Positions 43,994-56,972 are shown, counted from the stretch's first letter. The stretch: DNA of 64,000 nt from Tetracladium setigerum (GCA_031472005.1 PZJY01000002.1:1364001-1428000); one strand, 5' to 3'. Notes: a model not told the origin generated them from the letters alone. Translations and numbers: made by a program.

Positions 43994-46900
43994 TCACTGC
44001 AATTCAAACAAATCCTCGTCCAGAACCCCAAACAAGTCCTCAACCTCTTTCTCGATTTTTTTGATCTGGTCGGCAATTTGCCCAGTCACAAGAGTATATG
44101 CATACAGCATCTCATAATCTTCATCTACAATGGTTGAAATCACACCACCTTCTTCATTTGAAGACGCCATCTTCCTATAATGGAAGATTTTAGCCAGCAA
44201 GCGATCGCGTGGGTTTGATGCTCCCGGGACGGCATCGTTCAGAGGGTACTCGAGCTTCAAGGAACTCGCAAGCACTGAAGTTTGTTAGTACATAAATGGA
44301 GTGAGATGCTGAAGCGGAACCAACCTTGAAACAAATGGCTGATTCTGGCACAAAGTTGAGCTCGCTCGTCGGCTGTGAATTTGAGTAATTCAGCTTCGGC
44401 GTCTGTTACCGTTGGATCCTTCTGTATTACTAGATTCATCGCATGGAAGGAATCTAATATTTTGCTCGTTGCGTCCATGATTCTACTGTATGCCTCAGCC
44501 GGAAAGGGGCCAGATAACTCAAATTCGCTGGTTGCTGCACTCCGAAGACTGTGCAAACGAACCACTGTTGAAATTAGTAGTGCAAGATTCCAAGTGTTAT
44601 TTAAGATTACATACTGTAAGCTTGAAGCGCAAATTCCTCGTTGAGGTTCATATAGGGGCTCAAATACTCTCCTTCTTGCAACTTAGCCAAGGGATCTCGC
44701 TTCCAAATAAGCGCCATCCGTAGCCAGAGAAGAGACAAGCCGTCCTTAAACTTGTGACGAGCTGAGATAGGCCAGATTACCCGCGTGATAATCATACCCC
44801 AGATCACACCAACAAGGACAGCCACAACTCTATGGAGGACAATTTCGGTGATGATGGGGAAATTTCCACCCTCGTCTTCGTCATCATCCCCTTCTTTAAT
44901 CGAGAGTGAGTAGGCGTAGAGGCAGGACAGATTATAAGTCAACATTATGAATCTTCCAAAAGGTCCCCTTCCTTTGGCTATGATTAGGTAGAAACATGGC
45001 AGGCTGACAAGCCACCCACAGAATATGAGAGCAAGGGCGTTACCCTGGCAGATACTCCACACCACAACTGCAATAAGCGCACCCAAGAACGTACCGATGA
45101 AACGCGACCAGCCAGTGGTATTGGAGGCTCCAATGGTGATAGTACAAACAAGCATGTAACTAAGAAGTCCCCACTCTCCTCGCCAATGGCGATAAAAAGG
45201 TCTTGTTGCCGGAATAAATGAAAATAATGCGTACAAAGATGCACCAATACCAACTTTGGTTGCAAACCGAACTGTACGTATGAGAATATACAATTAGAGC
45301 TTGATGGGTTAAACTTACTATCATCTCTCGCAAATGTCTTCAGAACTTTTAGCGTCCGTCGATATAGGCTATTGTTGGAATCACCCCTTAGCTCCTTCCA
45401 TTTTCTAGCATCACGTCTACCAAGTGCTGGGTCGTCCTTTGGGACTTTCGGCAGTTGAGCTGGGCCATCATTTGCCTCAATGAGACGTTCTGATTCTGGA
45501 TCGTGGTTAGATCCATACTTGCGTGGCTTGGACTTGCGCCAGAACTTTAGCCAGTTCCATGAACGACCATTATCCTTTTCGTTTTGTTCCTTCAGTTCTT
45601 CCAAGATTGTCAAAAAGATCTGTATCTCACTTGCAAATGCAAGAAGTGAAAAACTAAAATGACCACAGCTCGCGGCAACCTCTTCAAAATCGGCCTCCAC
45701 ATCTTCGGTACGTTCCCGGTGAAGATCTTTGTTTTTATACACCTGTTGCAAGGCTTCAGCTCGCGCATTGCTGTAAAGTGCCCTACCCGGATATTAGTGG
45801 ATAGTCTATCTGAAAGGAAGAAAGGACGAACAGCGCATCCGTTAAACTGCTTCGGAATTGGGAATTGAAAGCGATTTTGTAGTCAGGCCCTCCACCAAAT
45901 GGTAGATCTTCAAGAATTTGTGAAAGCGTGTAAACTAGAGACTTCATGGATGGACCAAGGTGCTGCATGAAGCGTGCAAAAATCTCGGACGGGGTTCGGA
46001 CTGTCGGCATGGTTTGACTCAGAAAGCTTGTGGCACTTAGCCTTCGATCAGCCGGAGTTCTGGCGAAACCCTCAAGTATTTCATCCTCAGAGCTCTCATC
46101 AGAAGCCTCTTCAATAGCTGTAAGGGCCCCGAAACGGTCATGTCTGACAAGCGATGCTATTGAGGGCCCAGGCACCTTGGGAAATGGATAACCTGCAGCT
46201 GGAGTCGAACTTCCAAAATCTGGACTCTCCTTCAGCAGAGCAAACTGGGTCGACGCAGCACTCCGCAATCCACCTATAGATTGTGCCAGTTTTTGCATAC
46301 AACTAACAAGGCTTCTTTCCAGGGCAAATTCTTCCTCGGTCCCGAGTACATAATGTTCAAGTTTTGCTTCCTGCAGATTCTGGGTCAATTGCGCAAACAC
46401 CGCATTATAGCGGACTTGAGCATTCTCAAATGCGGCTGACTTTAGATCAGATTCCGAACCAGTCAAAAACCCTCGGGTTATCATTGTGAGCATATCTCCA
46501 AATGACTCGGTGACTTTGATCATCGACTCCCGAAGTTCTATGCGAGCGGACACTGGCCATACCAGCAAGCTTACGGCCGACGTTGCTATAATCCCCATGC
46601 TGACCATCTTTATCACCTGCACAATTTTATCGTCCTCGAATACCCCAACGTGGACCGCGTTCTCTTTCGTCAGAACAGTTATAATGGCAAGAGATGCAAG
46701 ACTACAGGCCACACTGACGAGTGGGGAACTGTACCTTTGCTTTGCCCATCCAACAAGCCCGAGGCCTCCGCCACAGAAGACAATGAGAACAATTGCAAAA
46801 GCAAGCTCAATCATATCCAGTTGGGTCTCGAAAAAAACGGAAACGGCCATGCTCGACACCGAAATAAAGGTGGCATATAGGACTGCCCCGGCTCCAAGCA

Positions 46901-47420
46901 TAGCAGCTTCTTCCATGGACCCTGCAGATCTCGAAGGATGGAAGTAGACCGTAATTGTGGCTACCATGTGTTTTCCATCCTGCTTTCCCAAGAATTTCGC
47001 AAAAGGCGGAAAGAAAGTTCCCATGCATCCTAAAAGATAAGCCAACGAGCACTTTAAGATGCCCTTGGCAACTGGGGTATGTAACCATTGCCAGAATTCC
47101 TCCAATTTGTCTGTGGCCGTGTCGACCAATCCTCGATCCGAGAGGGTTCGCGAATTTCTTGTTCGTAGAAAAGGAGAATCTGCCGGGCCATCGGATCCAC
47201 CAGAGTTGATTCGGCCTCGGCGTTCAAAAGGGTTTCGCAGCGTTATCTGACGCCGAACTCGCTCTCCTGTTCCAGGGAGTATGAAGGTTCCATTTTTGAG
47301 CTTCTGCGCGACTATTAGCTACGACCAAATCAGGTGTACGGTGCGACGTACTCCCCGCTTCGACCTGCGAGTAAACCTCCGATTTGAGGGGGATGCAGGA
47401 CCCTCGGAAGGTGAACTCAT
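43994..47420 (-). CDS. Large FUSC/aromatic-acid-exporter-type (ArAE) membrane protein
   Basis: Six exons (47420-47352, 47303-45832, 45782-45319, 45271-44615, 44564-44325, 44274-43994) give 1,060 residues with all phases closing. Two membrane blocks of about six helices each are visible. The first is at about 100-255 (GILKCSLAYLLGCMGTFFPPF; MGIIATSAVSLLVWPVSAR). The second is at about 670-860 (TRFIGTFLGALIAVVVWSIC-like; GVIWGMIITRVIWPISAR). Each block ends in a WPxSAR motif before a cytosolic helical region. This matches the fungal ArAE/DUF2421 'Brefeldin A sensitivity-related' family, whose substrates are unproven; fusaric-acid or aromatic-acid efflux is the usual annotation. The start MSSPSEGPASPSNRRFTRRS is a basic cytosolic tail. 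No lesion is seen. Confidence 0.88.
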
Positions 47421-47989
47421 TTTGGTCTGATCATGTTGTGTTGCGGAGTACGAGGGAGGTTGACGAGAGCTGGGGAGCGTTGTTGTCGTTGTTTGTTATT
47501 GACGTTGATGCTCACAAGCAAGCGAGCAAGCAGGCTCAGCTGCAGCACTTTTGACGTTACCCCGGATTTCCTTGGCAGATGTGGCTGGACAGGGATTGGC
47601 AGCCCCACGTCATCGTCTGCAAGTAAGTGCTGTCGAGTTCGAGTACGAGTATCTGAAGTTTCTCTATGGCATGTGCTCCTCCGTACTCGAATAGGCGAGA
47701 GTGTGTTGTTTATCTCGAGTTCTACCTCTGTGCTTCCATGATTTCGTGGACTTTATGATCTGTACGTCATTTAGACTACTATGGTAAGTGCAATTATGGG
47801 AGTCAAATGCTAGATGAAAATGTATCATTAGCCTGAGGTTACTGTTTGATGCTGCTTTGAAAAGGGATGGCGGTAAGCGGAATTAACAAAACCCCCTTCA
47901 GCCAGAATCCAGGACTTTGGATTTCTTTCGATGGGTGAGATGATCGAGTAGTGTATTTCAGATTTCTGCTCTTCGATCTAATCGTCTAC
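47421..47989. other. Intergenic, nothing recognised
   Basis: 569 bases upstream of the ArAE gene. CTCCGTACTC (about 47679) and GCGGAGTACG (about 47444) form a spaced inverted pair of the TACGGAGTA-type motif. Confidence 0.55.
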
Positions 47990-50043
47990 CTATTCGAGTC
48001 CTGAGATTTCCCAAATCTTAATCACTGCATCACCACCAGTACTGGCTACTTTCTTACTACCATCGACCCAGGTAACTCCGTTGACACCATCCTTGTGGGC
48101 ATTGGCCGCCTTCACTCTTTTCCCAGGCGACTTCAAGCTCCTGTTTTGTTTTAACAGAATTAGCAGGCTTCGTTGTTTTGATTCATACCTCAAAGATCAC
48201 GTCTAGGTGCTAGTTAGAGAGTAAGAGTTATAAACGTACCACACAAACACGTTCGTATCTAGACCTCCACTAACAGCATGTGTTCCTTCTGAATTCCAAG
48301 CAAGGCTCGTAACTCGTGCAGTGTGAGCTGACCATCTGTCTGTCTTAACCTCCCAGGACTTGGTCTCGTAAACAACAATCTTGCCTGAAGAGTTTCCAGC
48401 GGCCAACAGCGAGCCATCAGGGGAGAAAGCAAGCGCAGTGATCTGGGCGGTTGATCTGGTAAGATCCTCCTTTGGTGTAAGTTTGCTTCCTCCATCTGCG
48501 TTGAAAATATGAACCACGTTGTCGTCTCCACCAACAGCGACGACGGATCCAGCGGCGGCAATAGATGTTGGAGTGAACTTTGGGAACGGCAGCGTCCCGT
48601 CAAGATTGTCATTGGTGAAAAGATCCACGCCTGAAGCGGTAGCTACAAATGTTCGATCCCCAGAAACGGCCAAACCCTTTGGTTGAGCGGACAGCTTGTG
48701 TGATTCCCCAAGGAACGTTTTTACTGATGTATCTGCGAGGCGGAGTGTGTCGTCCCAGCCTACACTGTAAGCCCTGGATGAGGTTGTTTGAAATCCAGTG
48801 ACCTGGTTTGAGTGACTCTGTCCTTCAACCGCACCACCAATTCCAGAAGCCACATCCCAAGAACAAACTCGGCCATCAAAGCTACCTGTCCAGAAAGTTT
48901 GACTTTTCTCATCCGAACTAGATCCTAGAGCTGTGATTGATTTGTTGTGGCCTTGAACTACCCTTGTAGGCTTTTGAGTCCCTTGCACTAGGTAATTCAG
49001 ATCTCCAGCCAGGTTCAAGCTCACAACCATTCCATCACTTCGACCAGCCGGCCAAACAACTCCTACTTGATGATCCAGAATGTTTACAGCCCCTTCTTCT
49101 CCAAATCTCCAAGTCTGAACAGCTTTGCCCGCCTCGACATCCCAAAGCTTGACCGTCTGATCTGCGCTTGCCGTAACGAAGTGTTTGGAGCCCTTGTCCC
49201 ACGAAACACTGAAGATGCTACCTTTATGCTCTCCTTCACCAATGTTTACGGTGGCATCACCCGTTTTGCCATCATACAGTTGTATTCTGCGATCTGCTCC
49301 TACACTGACTAATTGATTGCCATCTGGGGAGAATCCAACACCATTGACGTAACCCTTGTGTAGGCTTCCAATTTTCTGGGCAAACTTGAATGGTACACCA
49401 TTTAGGAAGACTAGGTTGTTGTCATCGGCGCCGGTAGCTGCTCGAATTGGTCGTTGCTGTCGTATCGAGACAGCATTGATAATCGAGGAGTGTCCACTGA
49501 TCTCACCAACCGAATTGCCACTATCCGCTGTCACGCAGTGACCAAACCGTTCCCGACCGTCACCTACTGCAATTATGCGTTGAGAATCTCCATCCCAAGC
49601 GATATCGTTGATTCTGCCCGAAATGATGTGATATTCGCCTAGCCGCCTTGTCAATGCCGCAAACTGACCAAGCTATTCCAGAGCCTGTTACCTTTTGTAT
49701 TGACTCCCTCTACCGCATCCCAAACTTTTACTGATCCAGACACATCTCCTGATGCGACCCAATATCCGGAGGGAGAGAATCGTGCTACTGTGGTTTGTGA
49801 AGTGTGGGAAACGTATTGCTTGCAAGACGAGGGGTCGTCCAGGGACCGTAGGAAGATGGATTTGCCAGACTGTTGTCAAAATTTAGTAAATTATTTCAAA
49901 AAAAAACTAAAAAAAACTCATTGGCCAAAATCGCTTACAGCATAAGCTATGCGCTCTCCCTTTGGGTCGGTGGAGAGCTGCGTAGGTCTGCCACGTTCGG
50001 TGTTTGGGCTCGCAGCGAAGATCTTGTTGATTGCGAGAGACAT
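47990..50043 (-). CDS. AIP1: Actin-interacting protein 1 (WD40)
   Basis: Exons 50043-49939, 49869-49692, 49638-48240 and 48140-47990 give 610 residues, the standard Aip1 length. Aip1 works with cofilin to disassemble and cap actin filaments in patches. The start MSLAINKIFAASPNTERGRPT is family-typical, and about a dozen WD repeats form two seven-bladed propellers (VKVWDAVEG, VKLWDVEAGK, VCSWDVASG, IKIWEISGLE). The repeat DGDSQRIIAVGDGRERFGH is the diagnostic Aip1 blade. The last intron (48141-48239) splits a Trp codon (FVW). A pseudo-exon within it contains an in-frame stop and was not used. Fimbrin, at the left end of the window, acts in the same structures. Confidence 0.95.
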
Positions 50044-50621
50044 GGTGAGGATATGAAGCGAAGTGATTTAAGGGATAGTACCTTGGCCTCGTGGATTTGG
50101 GGATTTGAAGCACTGCCTTGAGGTTATAGACTACCGTTTGAATGAGAATGAGAGATGGGAGGAGGAGGGCTGGAGGATGTTGGCAGTGGGGCAAGGCTGA
50201 CACCAGAGTCAAAAGGCTTGGCATGATGCGACTGCAACATGGAAGGCGACCTGCTCCTCAGTTATTACAAGGCATGGGGTTACCCGTTGTGTCAGAAGGC
50301 AGCAACAACGTACGAGGTGACAACTGGAGCCTTTTGGTAGAACTCGGAAAGTAATGATCACAAGAGCTAACGCTGTAAAACAAATGGTTTGTTTGGTATC
50401 AATTTCTTATATAATGTCGAAAAGCCGGGCAAGTGAGCCAGATTTGGGTATCTTCCAAACGAAATCCTACCTATCCCAAAGACGCCGTGTCCGTACTCCT
50501 ACATGCACCGAAAATTGTATCCTACCTATACAAAGTGCCTTAATAGGCTCCCTAACTTCCATGCAATGCACCCCCAAAAGCAAACAACTCCGCCTGTATC
50601 CAGCAAAAAGATGACTTGTGA
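50044..50621. other. Intergenic, nothing recognised
   Basis: 578 bases between AIP1 and the 3' end of HFI1, tandem on the minus strand. Confidence 0.6.
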
Positions 50622-52114
50622 TCAGACAGCAAGACACGAATCGAGTATGCTGTCAAGACCGGATTTGTCTTCGAACTCGCCTCCCTCCCAACCATAGTCA
50701 TCTACTTCTCCATCTCTGGTATTCACACCATTGACGCCACCCATTTCTACATCGCCATCATCATCGACGACAAATCCTCTCTCATAGTTTTGGGGCCACG
50801 AATAGTCGTCCCAGGCTTCCACTTCGCCTTCTCGGTAACCAAGCATGATTTGTCGAACCATAACAGGCATTTGGCCGAGCCCACAATCCCCTATTTCTAG
50901 GGCGGTACGCATGTCGGCCATGCCAAGAGGGCCTCGTTCGCTCGCAGCTCTTGCTTCAATTGGCAGCAGACCGCTCTTGTCTCGTTGCATGTCGCCGCGA
51001 AGAAAGGATTCCTCTTCCCTCTCGAGCTGGGCGCGATACTTGTTCGTCTGGATCCAAGCTGCACCACCACCAGTTCCTGCACTACCAGAGGCCCCTGGGC
51101 CATTGGTTCGGGTTTTACTGAAAACTGAGGAAAGAACTTCTTTGATGAAAGTCTCGGTAGCCACCGACATAAAATAGGCTGCATCAGGAACGTGACCAGA
51201 GGTAAGCCCAATTTCAAAACATATAGGTAACATGCGACATTCGATAGCCGAAGCGTCGGGAAATTCTCCAGATTCTGAAGCGAGAGGTTGGGCGTATCTC
51301 TTTCGTATCTCCAAGTCCCAGTCTAAAAAAGTCAGCAAGACCAAGGAGGGTTGAGAAAGAGGACAAACTCGTTTTGTGCAAGCCCCCAGCACTCGCAGGT
51401 GTGGGGTCTGGGTTCCTGGAGACCTTTAGTCGACGATTCTCTCCAAACAAATTGGCAAGTGCCTCGTTGGGATCAAACTAATAGTCAAGTTAGCTCCAAT
51501 GCGACAACTGGTCGTGGGAATAGCGGCCTACTTCATTGTGGGTCAAATCCTTGATGCGCCTCCTATCTCGACTTGGTAGTTGCATGACTTCTGTCTTCAA
51601 CCTCTGTTCCGCAGCGTCACCGCTAACTGGCTTACTCCCAGCACCTGTTGTTGGTTTGTCATTGGCACTGACCCAGTTGGCCACGCCGTGATCCGGCATT
51701 TCTCGTGTGACATTTCCATATATGCCTGCGATCAACTGGTTGTGTAGGTGCTCAACCTCTCCAGCTACTGTGACCAGGAAGACATCGATTCTTGCTGAAA
51801 GCTCGGCTTGATTTAGTTGACCTGCAACATTGGTTAGAATAAAAAGTACAGCGCATTAAGAGCTAGTTGTATGCGCTCTTCATACCCATTACAAAAAGGC
51901 TTATAGACTCCTTATATACCCCCCAATTGTCCCCAATGGCAGCCTTGAGCGCCATATATAACGGCTCCAAATCAATACGTGGCGGCACATGGAGGGCTTT
52001 GGATGGTTTTGCAATGCTAGTTGCTGCTGCGCTGATCGATTTGGGTGGCAGTATAGGGGTTATGGATATGGCTGGTCGGCTGAGAGCCGCAGGATCAATG
52101 TCGATGTTCGGCAT
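50622..52114 (-). CDS. HFI1: SAGA coactivator subunit Hfi1/Ada1
   Basis: Four exons (52114-51886, 51821-51532, 51477-51369, 51322-50622) give 442 residues. Hfi1/Ada1 is a structural SAGA subunit that pairs its histone fold with Taf12 and holds the core together. The N-terminus has RIDLEPLYMALKAAIGDNWGVYKESISLFVMG, then LNQAELSARIDVFLV, the classic Ada1 opening. The middle has RRRIKDLTHNE and NLFGENRRLKVSR. The histone-fold-like part has CRMLPICFEIGLTSGHVPDAAYFMSVATETFIKEVL. The tail is acidic (GFVVDDDGDVEMGG; EVDDYGWEGGEFED). The start codon gives MPNIDIDPAAL. The promoter is shared with SPC98. All junctions keep frame. Confidence 0.9.
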
Positions 52115-52490
52115 CGCGACAGTCAGCACGCAAGAAGGCAGGCGTCGAAGCGCGACCTGAAAAGTATCAAGCTCCCATGCAAGATCCGCTGCTAGAGAAT
52201 GGTGCGGCGACAGCAGAATCCGATGGGTCAAGATGTGCAGGTGGTATGTGTTGCGCCTGATGGTTGAGGTTTGGGATTGATGAGAAAGGTGAAAGCTGGA
52301 GGTTGGAGGTTGATAAACGACCACGCCAAGAAGGAAAGGAAGCCAGAACTTTAGCGTTTTTGGCGGGGGATCGCGTTCGCCCAAAGTTTAGACGCGTTCA
52401 ACAGCACAGCACACATTGCGCATTTTCAGGACTTCCTCTGTGTCCAACTCACTGAAATACCCAACTTCATCTAGTAGTAGCCATGCAATC
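52115..52490. other. Divergent HFI1/SPC98 promoter (376 bases)
   Basis: A short shared promoter. Its notable content is the E2F/MCB-type group at 52357-52397. Confidence 0.6.
52357..52397. promoter_or_regulatory. MCB (ACGCGT) plus E2F-like and CGCGT elements
   Basis: TTTTTGGCGGGGG (52357-52369) resembles an E2F site. CGCGT lies at 52372-52376. A perfect MluI cell-cycle box ACGCGT lies at 52392-52397, about 94 bases before the SPC98 ATG. Cell-cycle control of a gamma-tubulin complex gene is plausible. Binding is inferred. Confidence 0.55.
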
Positions 52491-55274
52491 ATGTCTCTGC
52501 GCAATCAACGAGTCAGCATCGGAATCGATAAGTTAGTGCAGCAACTTTTAGTGAAGGTTCCCGACGAAGATCCCGCCGATGCGGAAGAACGTGAGAATAA
52601 TGCGATAGACTTTGTGAGAGAGGTCCTGGGGAAGTAGGTCGCTTCCATTATCCACAGATTCTCTGTTCTGCTGGCGCAGTAGCTGATAATTCCAAGCGAA
52701 AGTGGCCCTGCGGTTGTCGCAGATATCAACCAAGCCTCGGATCTCATCAAGAAAAGGCTGATACAGACAAATCCCAACCCAGAGAAGGCCCTACGATTCA
52801 CGAACTTGTACAGCAGACTCCTTTCCATTCCCGTCATCAAGCAAAAGTGGGCCGTGCTATACTTCCTTTACCAGCTCGGCGATCAGCAACAACCACAGAT
52901 ACCACCCGGCCTGACAAGCCCTTTCAAGAGCCCTGTGAAGAAGAGAGGCGGCCGTCCGAGAGACCATGACGATGGGCCCTCACAATCTCCAAAGTACGGT
53001 TCCAGACGAGAAGAGAAGGAATTTTCAGAGGCCTTTGCGCCGGAGGGTCTAAAGAGACTCCCGGAACGGGGTGGAGGGCAGCGGGACAGAGTTGAAGAAG
53101 AACGAGCTGTTTCCAGTATAACGCCCACTGTTCAGCATAAAGGAGTAATGCTAAAATCGGCGTTGCTTGCGGATAACCACGTTGAAATGAATCCGCCAGA
53201 AACAGCGCTCCTAAGAGATCTGCCGTTTTCATTGCAAGGACTTTCTTCTACCCATTTACCCTTTCCCTCGGAATCTACACTAAAGCTCCCCACTACCTTG
53301 CCTGTTCCGATCATCTCGATACTTCACACATTAGCTGAGCCATCCTTGCTCTATAGAGGCTTGTCATCTTTTGTCCAATCAGCAGATGGAGGCCTGCTGG
53401 GACAGAGCTTACGGGCAGCTATTGCTGGAGAGCTAAGGTCATACCTTGGATTAGTCGCAACTCTCGAAGGTCAGATACGACGAGCTCTCACGTCGTTAGA
53501 TGAGACGCAGCCACGGAATGGTATTGGGAAGGCCGGTGTTACTCTTAAACGATGTGTTGTCTGGACACGTGAAGCGACAATGGGACTGCGCCTAATGAGC
53601 TTGATCGGGGAAGAATCAAAGAGCAAGAAAGGGGGCCAACTAATCTCTCTCATCCATAGCTTTTCATCCTCTCATGGTGATCCCATGGTCGGGGCTTTTG
53701 CAGAGAGGCTTCTGGTACATGTCACTCGACCCTTCTACGATATGCTACGGCATTGGATCTACGATGGAGAGCTATCGGATCCTTACCACGAGTTTTTCGT
53801 TTCTGAACAAAACCCAAACACAGTCAACGATGCACAAAACGGCAGAAATCGAGGAGGTGCAAGCAGCGTTTGGGAAGACAAGTATAAGTTGAATGAGGAT
53901 ATGGTACCCAGTATTATTACCCAGGACTTTGCACAAAAGGTCTTTTTGATCGGTAAATCATTGAATTTCATCCGATATGGTTGCGGGGATTCTCAGTGGG
54001 TGGAAGCATATTCCAAAGCCGCATCGAAAGAGCTTCGATACGGTGATACGGCTACTCTCGAAACTTGGATTGATGAGGCATACAAGACTACCATGGCTCG
54101 CTTGATACACCTGATGGCAGAAAAATTCCATCTCTTTGAGCATCTTAAGGCTCTCAAGAACTATATCTTGCTCGGTCAAGGTGACTTTATTGCCCTACTC
54201 ATGGAATCTCTATCGTCCAATCTCGACCGCCCAGCTGGAGCACAATATCGACACACATTGACTGCTCAGCTTGAGCATGCGATTCGAGGGTCTAACGCAC
54301 AGTATGATTCACCCGAAGTTCTACGGAGATTAGATGCACGGATGCTGCAACTTTCCCATGGGGACATCGGATGGGATTGCTTTACTTTGGAGTACAAGAT
54401 TGATGCACCCGTGGACATTGTTGTCACAGAATGGGGGAACAGACAGTATCTGAAAGTATTTAACTTTTTGTGGAAAGTGAAACGTGTGGAGTTCGCATTA
54501 TCGTCAACTTGGAGGAGGTGTATGACGGGTGCCAGGGGTGTCTTGCAAGGAGACGACAAGAAAGTGGCTCAAGCCTGGAAATTGACACGGGGTGTCCTTG
54601 CCGAGATGATCCACTTCATCGGTCAACTGCAGTATTATATCCTTTTCGAAGTCATCGAGAGTTCGTGGGATGAACTTCAAACCGCAATACACAAAGAGGG
54701 CTGCACTTTAGACGATCTCATCAAGGCACACACGAAGTACCTAAACGCAATCACACACAAAGGTCTGCTCGGTGCGAAAAAGAAGCATGCCAGTGGAGAG
54801 GGCGACGAAAACACATTCATGGTTCAGCTTGGTGAGATCCTCCGACTTATGCTCAGCTACCGGGATGCTGTTGATGGCCTCTATAGTTTCTCGGTGTCTG
54901 AGTTCACTCGCCGTCAAGGAGCAGATGTGCGAACCGAAATCCAAGGCAGGAGAGAGGACGAAGATGGCAACTTGATCAACACACCTGCAACAACGCGCCG
55001 TGGACCTAAACATCTTGCCGACTCAACTCCAGTCCTAAGCCCTGAAAGCACTATTCCCGATGAATTTCCAGCCTTGCAGGAAAGATTGCAAGCTCTAGGT
55101 GCACATTTCAAGTCACGGGTCAGTCTGCTACTGGGTGACCTCGCTTATCAGCCTGATGTTGACATGAGGTTTTTGGGTGTGGTCATGAATTTCAATGACG
55201 TTTATCAGCCGGCGAGGAAGAAATCGAGTAGGCCTGGTGCTGCGAGAGAGCAGGGAAGGAACTCTGCAAGGTGA
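52491..55274 (+). CDS. SPC98: Gamma-tubulin complex component 3 (Spc98/GCP3)
   Basis: Two exons (52491-52633 and 52697-55274) give 906 residues. GCP3 with GCP2 and gamma-tubulin forms the complex that nucleates microtubules at the spindle pole body. The N-terminal helical region (DKLVQQLLVKVPDEDP; FTNLYSRLLSIPVIKQKWAVL) is followed by a charged linker. The GRIP1 region begins ALLRDLPFSLQGLSS, includes YRGLSSFVQSADGGLLGQSLRAA and PFYDMLRHWIYDGELSDPYHEFF. The GRIP2 region has YILLGQGDFIALLMESL, GWDCFTLEYKIDAPVDIVVT and YLKVFNFLWKVKRVEFAL. The end has FNDVYQPARKK. Intron 1 uses an AAG acceptor at 52694-52696, which is the only one restoring ESGPAVVADINQASDLI. No frameshift. Confidence 0.94.
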
Positions 55275-55682
55275 TGGAATTTCTTGTGTGAACGTTTATG
55301 GGAGCATTAGCGGGCGTTCTAGTGGGTAGGTGACATGTGATGGGAATGATAATGAATTGACTATTGAAATATACATATCCTTTACAATATCTTCCAGTCC
55401 AAGTTGATGGTCTTTCACTCCAACATGGTTCTGTAAAATTAAACAACAGATTTGGCTACATAATTGTGATTCGAAGCTTAAAAGAAAATCTGGCCATTTA
55501 CCACTTACATAATGTTCAAAAAGAAGGAACATCTTCGTGTCTGATCGCTGCTCTTTTGAGTAAGCAAGAAGGAGAGTAAGAAAAGTTCATATTGCTCGTA
55601 GATTTATGTTCATTGATATCCGGTCTAGTAGAATTGACCCCTCCAACGCCATGCTAATAATGTAACAATTTTCGCACCCTGT
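55275..55682. other. Convergent intergenic region, nothing recognised
   Basis: 408 AT-rich bases between SPC98 and DIM1. Confidence 0.6.
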
Positions 55683-56972
55683 TCAAGCAAAATGAATGCC
55701 TTCCTCGTTGAATGCAAACAACAACCTCAAGAAGTCATTTTCATCACACTTTCCAGCACGCTTGTCAGCTAACTCCGTCTTGTCCTCCAATACCATCCTG
55801 ATCTTCTCTCTCACCAGCTCGGCCACCCTGGTCTTTTTTTTCTTGCTCTTCGTCTTCACGAACTCGTTCGATTTCTCCGCTTCGTCCTTGAAGAATGATG
55901 GCGTATCGTCCTCTTCAACATCCATCCCTCCCCACTCTTCCTCTTCCCCAGCACCCCCATCATCAACCTCCATCTGATCGTCGTCTTCCTCCCCCACCAC
56001 AGTATCATCAACAGGGACATTATTCATCGCGCACCAAACTCGATAATTCCTCTCCACCATACTCAAAACCTCCTTGGTTCCCAACCAACTCGCCCTCATC
56101 GTCCTGTTCTTCCTCACGAAACAAATGCGCAACATGCCGTCCCACTCGTCCCAACTCACGGCCGGTCGATCAGCGCCCATCTTCGGCTCAATTCTAACAA
56201 CGGACGATTCGACTTGTGGGGGAGGCTTGAAATTGTTTTTGCCGACTTTCATGATGTGCGTAATCTTGGCCCAGAATTGCGCGTTGACGGACAGACGACA
56301 ATAGAGGGCATCCCCAGGGCGAGCGGTTAGACGCAGAGCGAATTCGCGCTGAAACATAAGAATTGAGGTCCTTGGTGGATTGGGAAGAGCGAGCAGTTTG
56401 AAGACAAGAGGACTTGATATCTGATTTTTTCCAAAAAATGTTAGAATGTCACAGTTGCAGTCTAAAAGAAAGGGCCACAAACCTGATAAGGAGTGTTACT
56501 GATGCAAACATCAAATGGTGGCAATTCCGTCTTAATTACATCGCCTAGCAACACCTCCAGTCGTTTCTGTTCCGGTCGTCCCTGCACTCGCTTTGTGACT
56601 TCAGCCGCCATTCGAGGATCCAATTCTACGGCAATCACTTTCTTTGCCTTCTCGAGAATTCTGACAGTCAAATTTCCGGTTCCGGGACCGACCTCAAGGA
56701 CGACGTCTGAGGGTTTTAGATTGGCCTTTTGAACGATGGCTTCGGCTACACCGGGGTTCTTAAGGATATGCTGGCCCACGTTCGTGTTCTGGGTGTTAGA
56801 TAGGTTAGCAGTTGCCTTTGAAAGTGATAATGGAACCATGGATAAGCAGCATCTTGCTGGGTGGCTAAAGACTTACGAATTTGAAGACATTATTTGTCGT
56901 AGCTTGTGCCTTTGCATACGGCGATGGAGCCGAGCCTGCGTTGTTGCGCTTATTGGTCTTCAGTTTGCCCAT
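55683..56972 (-). CDS. DIM1: 18S rRNA (adenine-N6,N6)-dimethyltransferase Dim1
   Basis: Three exons (56972-56877, 56788-56483, 56420-55683) give 379 residues. Dim1/KsgA dimethylates the two adjacent adenines in the 3' loop of 18S rRNA and is needed for pre-rRNA cleavage. The N-terminus is basic (MGKLKTNKRNNAGSAPSPYAK). The SAM motif I is LEVGPGTGNLT (about 62-72), with acidic Glu in AVELDPRM, and catalytic motif IV NTPYQISSP, joined across intron 2. A fungal acidic insert (EEDDDQMEVDDGGAGEEEE) lies before the C-terminal LFAFNEEGIHFA. It shares a 284-base promoter with 5-oxoprolinase, where TGAATTTTTA (RRPE-like) occurs. Reading frame intact. Confidence 0.96.

Noticed and set aside
48161..48181. 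Possible micro-exon inside the last AIP1 intron
   Set aside because: It would introduce an in-frame TAG. Direct joining of 48240 to 48140 restores the FVW-SLKSPGKRV sequence expected of Aip1.
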